Assembly (NCBI RefSeq): GCF_000473365.1
Contig: NZ_KI421517.1
Coordinates: 2,195,504-2,259,503, forward strand
Length of the DNA stretch: 64,000 nt
Reading direction: 5' to 3'
Source of the DNA: Adhaeribacter aquaticus DSM 16391
GTDB taxonomy: Bacteria > Bacteroidota > Bacteroidia > Cytophagales > Hymenobacteraceae
Every line of letters starts with the position of its first letter. Position 1 is the stretch's first letter. The notes beneath the pieces are model-generated. The model did not search any database and was not told where the DNA came from. It worked only from the letters and a program-made list of their open reading frames with translations. The position numbers and the translations under genes were made by a program. This document shows positions 1-8,585 of the stretch, piece after piece.

Positions 1-426
1 TAGTAATATTTTTTCTACCCGCAAACTTCTATGCAAAGTTTTTTTATTTTTTTCAGAAGACTTTCTCTTCTTTTCCTGCTCTAAAAACCCTAAACCTCTT
101 TTTCATTGGAAACGGTTGCAAAGATAAGAAAGCTTTTTCACATTGTTAGCAAAAAATTTAAACTTTTTTTATTCCTGCTGGTTATGCAGCCGCTCTGTTT
201 CCGCCTCCTGCTGATTTGGTTGCACAAAGGTAGTAGGTTTCCTCCGGTAAACAAGCACCCTTGCTTGCTTTTCCTGTTTCTTATGCCGTTCCAGCCTCTT
301 CTTCATCTGCTAATGAAGGTGTTAACGGCTCAACTTTTTTTACCAAACCACCTTGTTTTTTCTTTTACAGGACCAGTTGTCATCTTTTTCCCTGCTATAC
401 TCCTTCCCTACCCTCTGACCTGCAAA
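1..426. other. Noncoding left edge, no gene seen
   Basis: AT- and pyrimidine-rich stretch downstream of purA. Two overlapping open frames of about 100 codons exist here, but their translations are low-complexity (runs of Leu, Phe and Pro) and resemble no protein family, so I do not call them. I see no tRNA, repeat or consensus promoter. Confidence 0.6.
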
Positions 427-464
427 ATAAAAAAAAGCAGCTAAGGTTTATCTCTAGCTGCTTT
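427..464 (-). terminator. Rho-independent terminator of the fur-STAS-purA operon
   Basis: A 10-bp perfect inverted repeat (434-443 with 455-464, AAAGCAGCTA stem) with an 11-nt loop. On the minus strand it is followed by a T-run, seen as the A-run at 427-436 on plus. It lies 22 bp past the purA stop codon. Confidence 0.85.
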
Positions 465-486
465 ATCTTTCTTGGCAAAATTTATA

Positions 487-1776
487 TTATTCTAAAACTT
501 CTACTGTGGGTTTGTTTAAAGTACTTACTCTATCTGGACCAACACTCACTATAGTTATTTCTACTTGTAGTTCTTTTTCTAAAAAGCTTAAGTAAGACAG
601 GAATTCCTGAGGCAGTTCCTTATATTCTCCCACCTTTTTAGAACTAGTTTGCCATCCTGGTAAGGTTACATATACTGGAGTTAACTCTTCGTCTACTAAC
701 TGGTGCGGCACTTTATCAGTTTTCTCGCCGGAAGGCAATATATAATGCGTACAAACTTTGATTTCCTCAAAATCATCCAATACATCAGCCTTCATCATGT
801 TTAACTGGGTTACCCCGTTCAACATAATGGAATATTTTAATGTTGGCAAATCTATCCAACCACAACGGCGCGGACGACCTGTTGTAGAGCCAAATTCATT
901 ACCAGCTTTGCGGATTCTTTCTCCTTCTGCATCATGTAGCTCGGTAGGGAAAGGACCACTACCCACCCGGGTACAGTAAGCCTTAAATATTCCGTACACT
1001 TCCCCAATATGACGAGGAGCCACGCCTAAACCTGTACAAGCACCTGCTACTAATGTATTAGAAGAAGTTACAAACGGGTAAGTACCAAAATCTATATCTA
1101 ATAAAGACCCTTGAGCGCCTTCAGCTAATATTTTTTTGCCGCCTGCAATTGCTTCGTTTAGCATATACTCACTATCTACTAATTGCAAGGTGCGCAAGTA
1201 ATCAATAGCTGAAAAGAAATCACGCTCGGCTTCTTCTATTTCTAAAGATTTACCATAAAACCCGACAATCTTCTGATGTCTTTCAATTACCGTGTTGTAA
1301 CGTTCTTTGAAATCTGCAGCCAATATATCGCCTACTCTTAAACCAAAGCGACCTATTTTGTCTTGGTAAGTAGGTCCTATACCTTTTAAAGTAGATCCAA
1401 TTTTGTTTTCACCTAAGGCTTCTTCCTGAACACGGTCGATAAACTTATGAGAAGGTAAAATTAACTGTGCTTTACGGGAGATAAATAAATTTTTAGAACC
1501 ATCAATGCCACGGTCAGTCAACTTCTGCATTTCGGCACGGAATATTACTGGGTCCAGCACAACCCCATTGCCAATAATATTTATAATATGCGGGTGAAAT
1601 ATACCAGAAGGAATTTGATGTAAAACATGTTTGGTTCCACCGAATTCTAAGGTATGACCTGCATTGGGACCTCCCTGAAAGCGAGCCACAATGTCATAAG
1701 TTGGAGCCAGAACATCAACAATTTTTCCTTTACCTTCGTCACCCCACTGAAGGCCTACTAAAATATCTACTGCCAT
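487..1776 (-). CDS. purA: Adenylosuccinate synthase
   Basis: Converts IMP and aspartate to adenylosuccinate using GTP, the first committed step from IMP to AMP, in the cytoplasm. The N-terminal phosphate loop WGDEGKGK is at residues 11-18. The GGPNAGHT, GSTLKGIGPTYQDK and STTGRPRRCGW segments of the family are all present, and 429 residues is the usual full length. It is the last gene of a minus-strand operon behind a STAS protein and a Fur-family regulator, only 4 bp after the STAS stop, and a clear terminator follows. The ATG start gives the canonical beginning directly before the P-loop. Identification is secure. Confidence 0.98.
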   Translation of the reverse strand: MAVDILVGLQWGDEGKGKIVDVLAPTYDIVARFQGGPNAGHTLEFGGTKHVLHQIPSGIFHPHIINIIGNGVVLDPVIFRAEMQKLTDRGIDGSKNLFISRKAQLILPSHKFIDRVQEEALGENKIGSTLKGIGPTYQDKIGRFGLRVGDILAADFKERYNTVIERHQKIVGFYGKSLEIEEAERDFFSAIDYLRTLQLVDSEYMLNEAIAGGKKILAEGAQGSLLDIDFGTYPFVTSSNTLVAGACTGLGVAPRHIGEVYGIFKAYCTRVGSGPFPTELHDAEGERIRKAGNEFGSTTGRPRRCGWIDLPTLKYSIMLNGVTQLNMMKADVLDDFEEIKVCTHYILPSGEKTDKVPHQLVDEELTPVYVTLPGWQTSSKKVGEYKELPQEFLSYLSFLEKELQVEITIVSVGPDRVSTLNKPTVEVLE

Positions 1777-1780
1777 TTTA

Positions 1781-2128
1781 TTATTTGGATTCTTTTAAAA
1801 GATTAGCGGCTTGCGCATCATCTTCGGCCACCGTAAAGATGGCATTAAGTTTAGTTATTATAAGAAGTTTACGAATATGTTCGGATGGATTAATTAGCAC
1901 CATTTCCCCACCCCGGTTCCGGAACTTTGTAAGCAATGACACCAATACGCCAATGCCACTACTGTTAATAAACCGAACCTTAGATAAGTCGACGGCACAT
2001 AAAATAATATTTTTGTTAATACTGTTATTAACTACCTCTAAAAGTTGCTGCGTATCAGGGCTTCCAATTAAGTCTCCCTGTAATCGTGCAGTTAAGATAT
2101 TATTTGTTATAGCATGTGTTAGATTCAT
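1781..2128 (-). CDS. STAS-domain protein (anti-sigma factor antagonist type)
   Basis: A 115-residue single STAS domain similar in size and pattern to SpoIIAA/RsbV. The segment [19 protein letters not shown] carries the serine (S56 or S57) that partner-switching kinases phosphorylate in that family. Such proteins usually bind an anti-sigma factor or HATPase-type kinase; no such partner is encoded in this window, so the target is unknown. The start overlaps the end of the upstream Fur-family gene by 4 bp, so the two are probably translationally coupled, and purA follows 4 bp downstream. The family is clear and the pathway role is not. Confidence 0.9.
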   Translation of the reverse strand: MNLTHAITNNILTARLQGDLIGSPDTQQLLEVVNNSINKNIILCAVDLSKVRFINSSGIGVLVSLLTKFRNRGGEMVLINPSEHIRKLLIITKLNAIFTVAEDDAQAANLLKESK

Positions 2129-2592
2129 GGAGTAGCAATACTATTTTTGGAACGGCAATCGCCACAAATGCCGTACAGATTTAAAGAGTGGTGCAAGATA
2201 TGAAAATTTAATAGTTCGCCCACCATTGTTTGGATATTGTGTATCCGGGGATCACAGAATTCAACAACCTTATGGCATTCTGTACAGATAACGTGGTCGT
2301 GTTGCCGATAGCCATACGATTTTTCGTACTGTGCCAGATTACGGCCAAACTGATGTTTACTTACTAAATCATTTTCTACCAATAAATCCAAGGTATTATA
2401 TACAGTGGCCCGGCTAACTTGGTAATTTTTATTCTTCATACTGATGTAGAGCGACTCTACATCAAAATGACCACTTCGAGAGTAAATTTCTTCCAGTATA
2501 GCATACCGTTCAGGTGTTTTGCGCAACCCCTTGCTTTCCAGGTAAGCTGTAAATATTTTTTTTACTTCCTCAAATTTCTTTTGATCTAACAC
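2125..2592 (-). CDS. Fur-family metal- or peroxide-responsive repressor
   Basis: A 155-residue DNA-binding regulator. The winged helix includes [11 protein letters not shown] (residues 61-71). A structural zinc site is indicated by C103-x2-C106 and C143-x2-C146, and sensory-metal ligands by the HDH at 98-100 and the His cluster at 131-135. The motifs cannot decide between Fur (iron), PerR (peroxide) and Zur (zinc). It is first in the operon, overlaps the STAS gene by 4 bp and is cotranscribed with purA, an association I recall from other Cytophagales. I found no clear palindromic Fur box in the 110 bp upstream. Confidence 0.93.
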   Translation of the reverse strand: MLDQKKFEEVKKIFTAYLESKGLRKTPERYAILEEIYSRSGHFDVESLYISMKNKNYQVSRATVYNTLDLLVENDLVSKHQFGRNLAQYEKSYGYRQHDHVICTECHKVVEFCDPRIHNIQTMVGELLNFHILHHSLNLYGICGDCRSKNSIATP

Positions 2593-2702
2593 TATTATAC
2601 TAAATTAAATACAATGTTACTTTTATACAGGATTAAAACCAAAAAATTGTTTTCAATTATTTAGCTTTACTTAAAGAACGGTTAACAGTCTCTCTTTGAT
2701 AT

Positions 2703-4898
2703 TTAAGAATCAAAACGCTCTACTAATAATACCCCTTCTACTTTTTGCAATCGTTGAATTAATTTGTCTAAATGGCTGGTATCATTTACATACACCATTA
2801 TTCTTCCATCAAAAACCCCATCCTGTGAATCTAAGGTGATGGACCGCATATTAACCCTTAAGCTGTTAGAAATAATTCGGGTTAAATCATTTACCATACC
2901 TACCCGGTCGGTACCTTTTATGCTTATACCAGCCAAGAATACCAATTCATATTGGTCGGTCCATTTGGCTTTTACTATGCGGTTGCCATAGTTCGACATT
3001 AATTCAATTGCCTTCGGGCACGAGGTACGGTGTATCTGAATAGCTTCTTTTTCAGTTTCGAATCCAAACACTTCATCGCCCGGTATAGGATTACAACAAG
3101 TGGCTATTTTATAATCGATTTTAGCTGTATTTTCCCCTATTACCAACATGTCAGAGTTAACACCCCGTAACTTGCGCAACTCCTGATCGAAGGTATTAGG
3201 TTGTGCTACTGACGATCTTACTTTTTCAGTAGCCGGATCAAATATAAACTCCTTAATATCTTTAACATCAATTTTCCCTATCCCAACCCTGGCGTAAAAC
3301 TCCTGTGGATTGTGAATACCAAAATAGGTACACAGCCGATTTAAGTTTTGCGGCGTCTTTTCAATTTTTAATACCTCTAATTGTTTCTCTACCAGTTCGC
3401 GTCCTATTTCACATTTTTGCTTTTTATCTTCCCGCAGGTATTCTTTTATTTTGGTTCGGGCTTTAGAGGTAGAGGCAAATTTGAGCCACTCGGCAGTAGG
3501 GTGCTGCTTTTTAGATGTTAAAATTTCGACCTGATCGCCATTATGCAATTTATAACTAAGCGGCACCAGTTTCTGGTTTACCTTTGCTCCTATACATTGC
3601 ATTCCTATATGGGTATGAATTTCAAATGCCAAATCAAGGGCTGTTGCTTTGTCCGGCAAAATTTTCAGATCGCCTTTTGGGGTAAAGACAATAACTTCTT
3701 CTACAAAAAGATTCTTCCGGAATTCATCCATAAACTCCAGTGCATTGGAGTCATTGGTTTCCAGCATATCACGTACGCGGCTTATCCACATTTCCAAAGC
3801 CGACTCGTGCTGGCTAGAACCATCTTTGTATTTCCAATGGGCCGCAAAACCTTTTTCAGCAATATCATCCATCCGTTTCGTCCGGATTTGTACCTCCACC
3901 CATTGTCCCGTCTTACTCATTACTGTAGTATGCAGAGATTCATACCCATTAGCCCGCGGCGTACTTATCCAATCACGCAATCGTTGTGGACTAGGCTGGT
4001 AAAAATCAGTAACAATGGAATAAACCGACCAACAAGCTGCCTTTTCTATTTCGTGCGGAACATCCAGAATAATCCTTATTGCAAATAAATCATAAACTTC
4101 TTCGAAAGGAATATTCTGCTTTTTAAGCTTTTTCAGAATTGAGTAGATAGATTTTGGCCGACCTTTTATCTCAAATTTAAAGCCTTGCTTCTTTAATTCT
4201 TCTTCAATTGGGTGGGTAAAGTCTTTGATAAACTTTGTTCGGGAACTTTTGGTTTGCCTAATTTTATAGGATAGCTCCCGATAAGTATCCGTATCAGTAT
4301 ATTTTAAGTAAAGGTCTTCTAACTCTGATTTAATAGCATATAAACCCAAGCGATGCGCCAGCGGGGCATACAGGTACATGGTTTCAGAAGCAATCTTTAA
4401 CTGCTTATCCCGGGGCATACTTCCCAGCGTCCGCATATTATGCAACCGGTCTGCTAGTTTTATAAGAATAACCCGAACATCATCCGATAGGGTAAGCAGC
4501 ATTTTCCGGAAGTTTTCGGCCTGCTGTGAAGTTCCATAATCAAAAACACCGGAAATTTTGGTAAGTCCTTCAATAATCCGGGCTACTTTCAAACCAAAAT
4601 CACGCTCTATTTCGGTAATTTCTATTTCGGTATCTTCAACAACGTCGTGCAAAAGAGCTGCTACTATGGAGGTAGTACCTAAGCCTATTTCTTCTACGGC
4701 AATTTGGGCTACAGCTAGCGGGTGTAAAATATAAGGTTCACCGGACTTCCGGCGCATATCCTTATGTGCTTCTAAAGAAGTATTAAAAGCTTTCTTTATT
4801 ATTTTGGCATCATTCCCTTTTAAAAAAGGTTTCGCATGCCGCAGTAACCGGCGGTAATGCTGCAATATTTCTTTACGCTCTACTTCAGGATCTATCAT
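2703..4898 (-). CDS. Bifunctional (p)ppGpp synthetase/hydrolase, RelA/SpoT family
   Basis: Makes and degrades the stringent-response alarmone. From the ATG at 4898 it has 731 residues and the full long-RSH order. The HD hydrolase domain has catalytic HDVVEDT at about 84-90. The synthetase domain carries RPKSIYSILKK and GYESLHTTV. A TGS domain (VFTPKGDLKILPDKATALDLAF) follows, then a zinc-finger/helical region with CC and a C-terminal ACT domain. Both catalytic domains look intact, so it should be a Rel-type bifunctional enzyme. A TTG at 4916 would add six residues; the ATG matches how related proteins begin. It stands alone, divergent from tRNA-Leu. Confidence 0.96.
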   Translation of the reverse strand: MIDPEVERKEILQHYRRLLRHAKPFLKGNDAKIIKKAFNTSLEAHKDMRRKSGEPYILHPLAVAQIAVEEIGLGTTSIVAALLHDVVEDTEIEITEIERDFGLKVARIIEGLTKISGVFDYGTSQQAENFRKMLLTLSDDVRVILIKLADRLHNMRTLGSMPRDKQLKIASETMYLYAPLAHRLGLYAIKSELEDLYLKYTDTDTYRELSYKIRQTKSSRTKFIKDFTHPIEEELKKQGFKFEIKGRPKSIYSILKKLKKQNIPFEEVYDLFAIRIILDVPHEIEKAACWSVYSIVTDFYQPSPQRLRDWISTPRANGYESLHTTVMSKTGQWVEVQIRTKRMDDIAEKGFAAHWKYKDGSSQHESALEMWISRVRDMLETNDSNALEFMDEFRKNLFVEEVIVFTPKGDLKILPDKATALDLAFEIHTHIGMQCIGAKVNQKLVPLSYKLHNGDQVEILTSKKQHPTAEWLKFASTSKARTKIKEYLREDKKQKCEIGRELVEKQLEVLKIEKTPQNLNRLCTYFGIHNPQEFYARVGIGKIDVKDIKEFIFDPATEKVRSSVAQPNTFDQELRKLRGVNSDMLVIGENTAKIDYKIATCCNPIPGDEVFGFETEKEAIQIHRTSCPKAIELMSNYGNRIVKAKWTDQYELVFLAGISIKGTDRVGMVNDLTRIISNSLRVNMRSITLDSQDGVFDGRIMVYVNDTSHLDKLIQRLQKVEGVLLVERFDS

Positions 4899-4973
4899 AG
4901 TATTCAGAAGAGGCAAAGCAAATTATACTATTCTGTAATCTTGCTTTTACCTTAATCTACTTTTAAGAATAAT

Positions 4974-4981
4974 CAAATTTA
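4974..4981 (-). promoter_or_regulatory. Candidate -7 element upstream of the RelA/SpoT gene
   Basis: The minus strand reads TAAATTTG here, an exact match to the Bacteroidota -7 consensus TAnnTTTG, 75 bp upstream of the start codon. I see no good TTTG at the -33 distance, so this is a weak call. Confidence 0.35.
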
Positions 4982-5115
4982 CATAACAGTTAGCAATAAA
5001 CATATTCTATAAAAGAGGGTCTGTTATGCTAACGCTATATACAGAACAAATTCAAAACCAAAATAGCTGTCTGGATACGCATTATTTAATTTTTATAATT
5101 TTTTTTGCGATAGTT

Positions 5116-5146
5116 TTTGTTTTAAAATAAAACCATACTACATTTG
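5116..5146 (+). promoter_or_regulatory. Consensus Bacteroidota promoter of tRNA-Leu
   Basis: TTTG at 5116-5119, a 19-bp spacer and TACATTTG at 5139-5146 match the primary sigma factor consensus TTTG-N19-TAnnTTTG exactly. It ends 20 bp before the mature tRNA 5' end, which places the transcription start a few bases upstream of the tRNA. Confidence 0.85.
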
Positions 5147-5166
5147 CACCACCATAAAGAAAGCCT

Positions 5167-5248
<82 letters not shown>

Positions 5249-5252
5249 CTCA

Positions 5253-5291
5253 AACCCTCAACATGTACTCGTGTTGAGGGTTAATTTTTTT
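5253..5291 (+). terminator. Terminator of tRNA-Leu
   Basis: An 11-bp perfect stem (5253-5263 with 5272-5282, AACCCTCAACA) with an 8-nt loop, followed by a T-run at 5285-5291. It separates the tRNA transcript from tig. Confidence 0.88.
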
Positions 5292-5328
5292 ATCCTAGTT
5301 CTAAGTCGAAACACTAAATTTTACAGCC

Positions 5329-6660
5329 TTGAATATTACATTAAACCAAACCGACCCAACTCTAGCAAACTTACATGTAGTGTTGGAAGAAGCCGATTAC
5401 GCTCCAAAGGTGGACGAAAAAATCAAAGAATATAGCCGCAAGGCTCAAATCAAAGGTTTCCGTCCGGGTAAAGTTCCTGCTGGTCTGATCAAAAAAATGT
5501 ACGGTAAAGGCATTTTGGTTGAAGAAATAAACAGCTTGCTTTCTAAATCTGTAAATGATTATATCAAGGAAAATGATATTAAATTAGTAGGCGAACCATT
5601 GCCTGACGAAACCAAGCAGCAAAACATAGACTGGGATACGCAAACTTCTTTTGAATTTGATTTCCAGTTGGGTTTAATTCCTGACTTTAGCTTAGCATTG
5701 GATAAGGTTTCAGTAGATGCTTACAAAGTAGACGCTGACGAGCAAACCTTAGAGCAAGTGTATGAACACATGCAACGCCAATATGGCAAAACCGACAACC
5801 CGGAAACTTCAGAAGAAAATGATTACTTATCCGGTGAATTAAAAGAATTAGAAGGTGATTTCACTACTTCTACTTTACTTCCTATTAACAAAATTAAGAA
5901 AACGCAGGATCAGTTTATAGGTAAACAAGCTGGCGATGTTATTTCTTTTGACATACAAGAAATTTTTGACAACGATGCCGCTGCTATTAGCCACGTAACT
6001 GGTTTAAGCAAACAAAAAGCTGCTGAGTTAAAAGGAACGTTTGAATTTACTGTAGAAAAAATCAACCGTACTACACCAGCTGAATTTGACCAGGAGTTAT
6101 TTGACAAAATATTTGGCCAAGGTAATGTTACTACCCGCGAAGAATTTGACGCGAAAGTAAAGGAAACCATTATTGAAAATTACAATTCTGAGGCTGAAAA
6201 ATTATTACACAATAACCTGGTAGAGAAGCTGGTTAAAGAAACAGATATTCAGATTTCGGATGAATTCTTCAAAAAGTGGTTATTAACTGCTAACCAAGGC
6301 AAGTTAACCCAGGAGCAAATCGAAGAAAATTTAGATCGCTACAAAGAAGAATTAAAGTGGTCTTTAATCCGGAATAAAGTAGTGGAAGAAAATAACATTA
6401 AAGTAAGCAACGATGAAGTTGTAGCTTCTGCTAAGAAAAAAATGTTAGCTCAATTTGGCATCAACGAGCCTTCTCCGGAAATTGAAGAATCGATCAGCGG
6501 TTACCTAGATAACTTCTTAAAACAAAATGACGGGCGTAACTACATTAACGAATATGAAGCCATTTTGGCAGACCGCGTTATTGATGTAATAAAAGAGAAG
6601 ATTACAGTAGTCGAAAAGTCAGTTAGTGCTGAAGAATTCAGAAATATTGTAGAACAATAA
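5329..6660 (+). CDS. tig: Trigger factor, ribosome-associated chaperone
   Basis: A 443-residue protein that binds at the ribosomal exit tunnel and shields nascent chains. The N-terminal ribosome-binding domain contains the GFRPGKVP loop (residues about 44-51), the signature that docks on ribosomal protein L23. The middle PPIase-like domain is divergent, as is usual in Bacteroidota, and the long helical C-terminal domain follows. The start is TTG: the frame has no earlier ATG, and the next ATG would remove the ribosome-binding loop. It lies directly upstream of clpP, the classic tig-clpP-clpX neighbourhood, although a terminator separates tig from clpP. Confidence 0.96.
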   Translation: MNITLNQTDPTLANLHVVLEEADYAPKVDEKIKEYSRKAQIKGFRPGKVPAGLIKKMYGKGILVEEINSLLSKSVNDYIKENDIKLVGEPLPDETKQQNIDWDTQTSFEFDFQLGLIPDFSLALDKVSVDAYKVDADEQTLEQVYEHMQRQYGKTDNPETSEENDYLSGELKELEGDFTTSTLLPINKIKKTQDQFIGKQAGDVISFDIQEIFDNDAAAISHVTGLSKQKAAELKGTFEFTVEKINRTTPAEFDQELFDKIFGQGNVTTREEFDAKVKETIIENYNSEAEKLLHNNLVEKLVKETDIQISDEFFKKWLLTANQGKLTQEQIEENLDRYKEELKWSLIRNKVVEENNIKVSNDEVVASAKKKMLAQFGINEPSPEIEESISGYLDNFLKQNDGRNYINEYEAILADRVIDVIKEKITVVEKSVSAEEFRNIVEQ

Positions 6661-6683
6661 GCAATTTTCTAAACCTTTTTATA

Positions 6684-6714
6684 AAAAAGTCCTTACAATA
6701 AGGACTTTTTTTAT
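6684..6714 (+). terminator. Terminator of tig
   Basis: A 12-bp perfect inverted repeat (6684-6695 with 6699-6710, AAAAAGTCCTTA stem) with a 3-nt loop, running into a T-run. It is 23 bp after the tig stop, so clpP probably has its own promoter. Confidence 0.88.
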
Positions 6715-6784
6715 TTTCGCACGATTTATGTAACATTGCTTTTACTAATCCATTCTATCTACCATCATCTAAAACAAAGACAAG

Positions 6785-7486
6785 ATGTTTAATAAAGAAG
6801 AATTCAGAAAATTTGCTGTAAAAGGCCAGGGATTAAGCGGCCTGGGCGTAGATCAATATATTAACCACGTGGAAGCTTCTACTAACATGCATCGCATTGA
6901 AAGCATGACGCGTTCGGTTATTGAAGAACGTCCGACTAACTTCCGTGAAATTGACGTGTTTTCACGTTTAATCATGGACCGCATTATTTTCCTGGGCACT
7001 CAGGTTGATGATTTTATTGCTAATATTATAACAGCCCAGCTGTTGTTCTTAGAGTCTTCTGATTCCAAGAAAGATATTTTATTATATATAAATAGCCCTG
7101 GTGGTTCAGTTTATGCTGGTTTAGGCATTTATGACACCATGCAATATGTAAAGCCAGATGTAGCTACTATCTGTACAGGTTTGGCTGCTTCTATGGGTGC
7201 GGTATTATTATGTGGTGGTGCTAAAGGCAAACGTTCTGCTCTGCCTCACTCCCGCGTTATGATTCACCAACCGCTTGGAGGAGCTCAAGGTCAGGCTTCT
7301 GATATTGAAATTACTGCTCGTGAAATTCTAAAGCTTAAAAAAGAGCTTTATGAAATTATTGCTAATCACAGCGGAAAAACGTATCAGCAAGTACACGACA
7401 ACTCTGATCGTGACTACTGGATGCGTGCCGAAGAAGCAAAAGAATACGGCTTAATTGATGAAGTTTTAACCCGTACTGCAAGCTAA
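6785..7486 (+). CDS. clpP: ATP-dependent Clp protease proteolytic subunit
   Basis: The serine peptidase that forms the tetradecameric chamber of the ClpXP complex. The catalytic triad is visible: Ser136 in GLAASMGAV, His161 in [10 protein letters not shown] and Asp210 in DRDYWM. The oxyanion-hole segment SPGGSV is intact. At 233 residues it is slightly longer than the usual 195-210 because of an N-terminal extension of about 25 residues, which may be processed as ClpP propeptides commonly are. clpX lies 2.7 kb downstream on the same strand, with an oppositely oriented restriction module between them. Confidence 0.97.
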   Translation: MFNKEEFRKFAVKGQGLSGLGVDQYINHVEASTNMHRIESMTRSVIEERPTNFREIDVFSRLIMDRIIFLGTQVDDFIANIITAQLLFLESSDSKKDILLYINSPGGSVYAGLGIYDTMQYVKPDVATICTGLAASMGAVLLCGGAKGKRSALPHSRVMIHQPLGGAQGQASDIEITAREILKLKKELYEIIANHSGKTYQQVHDNSDRDYWMRAEEAKEYGLIDEVLTRTAS

Positions 7487-7515
7487 TAATAGCAAAATAC
7501 ATTAAATATAAATGG

Positions 7516-7540
7516 AGCCTGGTTTAACCAGGCTTTTTTA
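7516..7540 (+). terminator. Terminator of clpP
   Basis: The inverted repeat AGCCTGGTT/AACCAGGCT (7516-7524 and 7526-7534) followed by a T-run. The effective loop must open a few base pairs. It sits between the convergent clpP and mcrC-like genes, which end at 7486 and 7538. Confidence 0.8.
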
Positions 7541-8581
7541 TGCCCTAATAATTGCCAACAAATCCTGCTTTATATGCGGCCATGGCTGAGCCAGGTTAAT
7601 GGTCTTAATACTAAGCTGATGACCTTGCATATGGTAAGTTAAATCTATTTCCTGCTGCACCACCGGATAAAGCAACATACCTTCGGTAAGCTGGTCTTTA
7701 TATTTACTATTCCTGTTCTTTAGATAAGCAAATAATTGATATAAATGAGCTGAAATAAGTTTTTGTTTTTCGTATCGCTTTAGTAGGGCTGCGCGGTAGA
7801 ATTTGGTATCTATAATAATATTGCGTTTAGAGGAGAGTAACGAAATATCCGTAACCATCAGAGGCAAATATTCGAGAGCGGTTTCATCCGAAGTATCTAA
7901 GATCCATTTTATTCGCTCGGCTTTTACTTCATATTGCTTTTGTTCCTGCCGGTAAAAATTCCGGACAAAAGCTTCAAACAAGTGTCCCATTTGCCGTTCA
8001 TCTTCCAGAAAGCTTCTAAAGTAAAATTTCCCGTCTTCGGCTTCTGGCAATAAGTTACTCCAGATTAATTCGCAAATGGCCAATACGGGTTTATAGTAAG
8101 GATTTATAGCTTTAATCTGTTTTGCCTGATCAAAATCCGTACTTTTTACCGCTACCACCTTCACCTCTGGAAAGGCTTTTATTTGATAATGAATAAGGGA
8201 CTTCCACTCTGGCGTTATTTCTGTTAGAGCGAGCAGACGAAGTAAAGTGGCTTTGATAACCTGGTTAAGCAGGATATCCGTACTGGTGGTTTCAAAGGAA
8301 CAAACAGCCTTGCCCTGTTTAAGCAAATTTCCCTGAAAAGAAAGATTGATTTCTAACTTACCCTTGATACCATTTACAACCTGTGTTTCCCGCACATAGT
8401 TTTGGGCTATACCTTTTTTTATTAAGTGATGATTTTGCTTTTGTAGCAAATAAATTAATAAGGACAAACTACTTTCCGCTCCAGGGATAGCATTTAGATC
8501 AGTAAATTCTTCTTCGTCTAAAATATGCCAGGCATAACAGAGCATATAGTAAAGGTTCTGAATAGGAATAGCCACCTTCAA
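7538..8581 (-). CDS. mcrC: McrC-like nuclease subunit of a McrBC-type restriction system
   Basis: A 347-residue protein of the McrBC 5-methylcytosine restriction family. In this family McrC binds the McrB GTPase ring and supplies a PD-(D/E)xK nuclease that cuts modified DNA. The expected motif is present: Asp245, Asp258 and Lys260 in VTDISLL and IIIDTKFY, with a 12-residue spacing like that of characterised McrC. The N-terminal IPIQNLYYMLCYAW opening is also typical. It begins 4 bp after the mcrB-like stop, so the two are cotranscribed. The pair lies antisense between clpP and clpX, which suggests acquisition into a core locus. The exact DNA modification recognised cannot be read from the sequence. 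Confidence 0.9.
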   Translation of the reverse strand: MKVAIPIQNLYYMLCYAWHILDEEEFTDLNAIPGAESSLSLLIYLLQKQNHHLIKKGIAQNYVRETQVVNGIKGKLEINLSFQGNLLKQGKAVCSFETTSTDILLNQVIKATLLRLLALTEITPEWKSLIHYQIKAFPEVKVVAVKSTDFDQAKQIKAINPYYKPVLAICELIWSNLLPEAEDGKFYFRSFLEDERQMGHLFEAFVRNFYRQEQKQYEVKAERIKWILDTSDETALEYLPLMVTDISLLSSKRNIIIDTKFYRAALLKRYEKQKLISAHLYQLFAYLKNRNSKYKDQLTEGMLLYPVVQQEIDLTYHMQGHQLSIKTINLAQPWPHIKQDLLAIIRA

Positions 8582-8585
8582 AACA

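Noticed and set aside
106-554. Two overlapping plus-strand open frames of 112 and 97 codons
   Set aside because: Low-complexity hydrophobic translations with no family resemblance; they run through the purA terminator and into the antisense strand of purA.
3782-3790. Exact DnaA box TTATCCACA
   Set aside because: Single copy inside the RelA/SpoT coding sequence; about what chance predicts for a window this size.
3543-4088. 181-codon open frame antisense to the RelA/SpoT gene
   Set aside because: Lies wholly within a well-conserved coding gene on the other strand; composition is that of a reverse-frame shadow.
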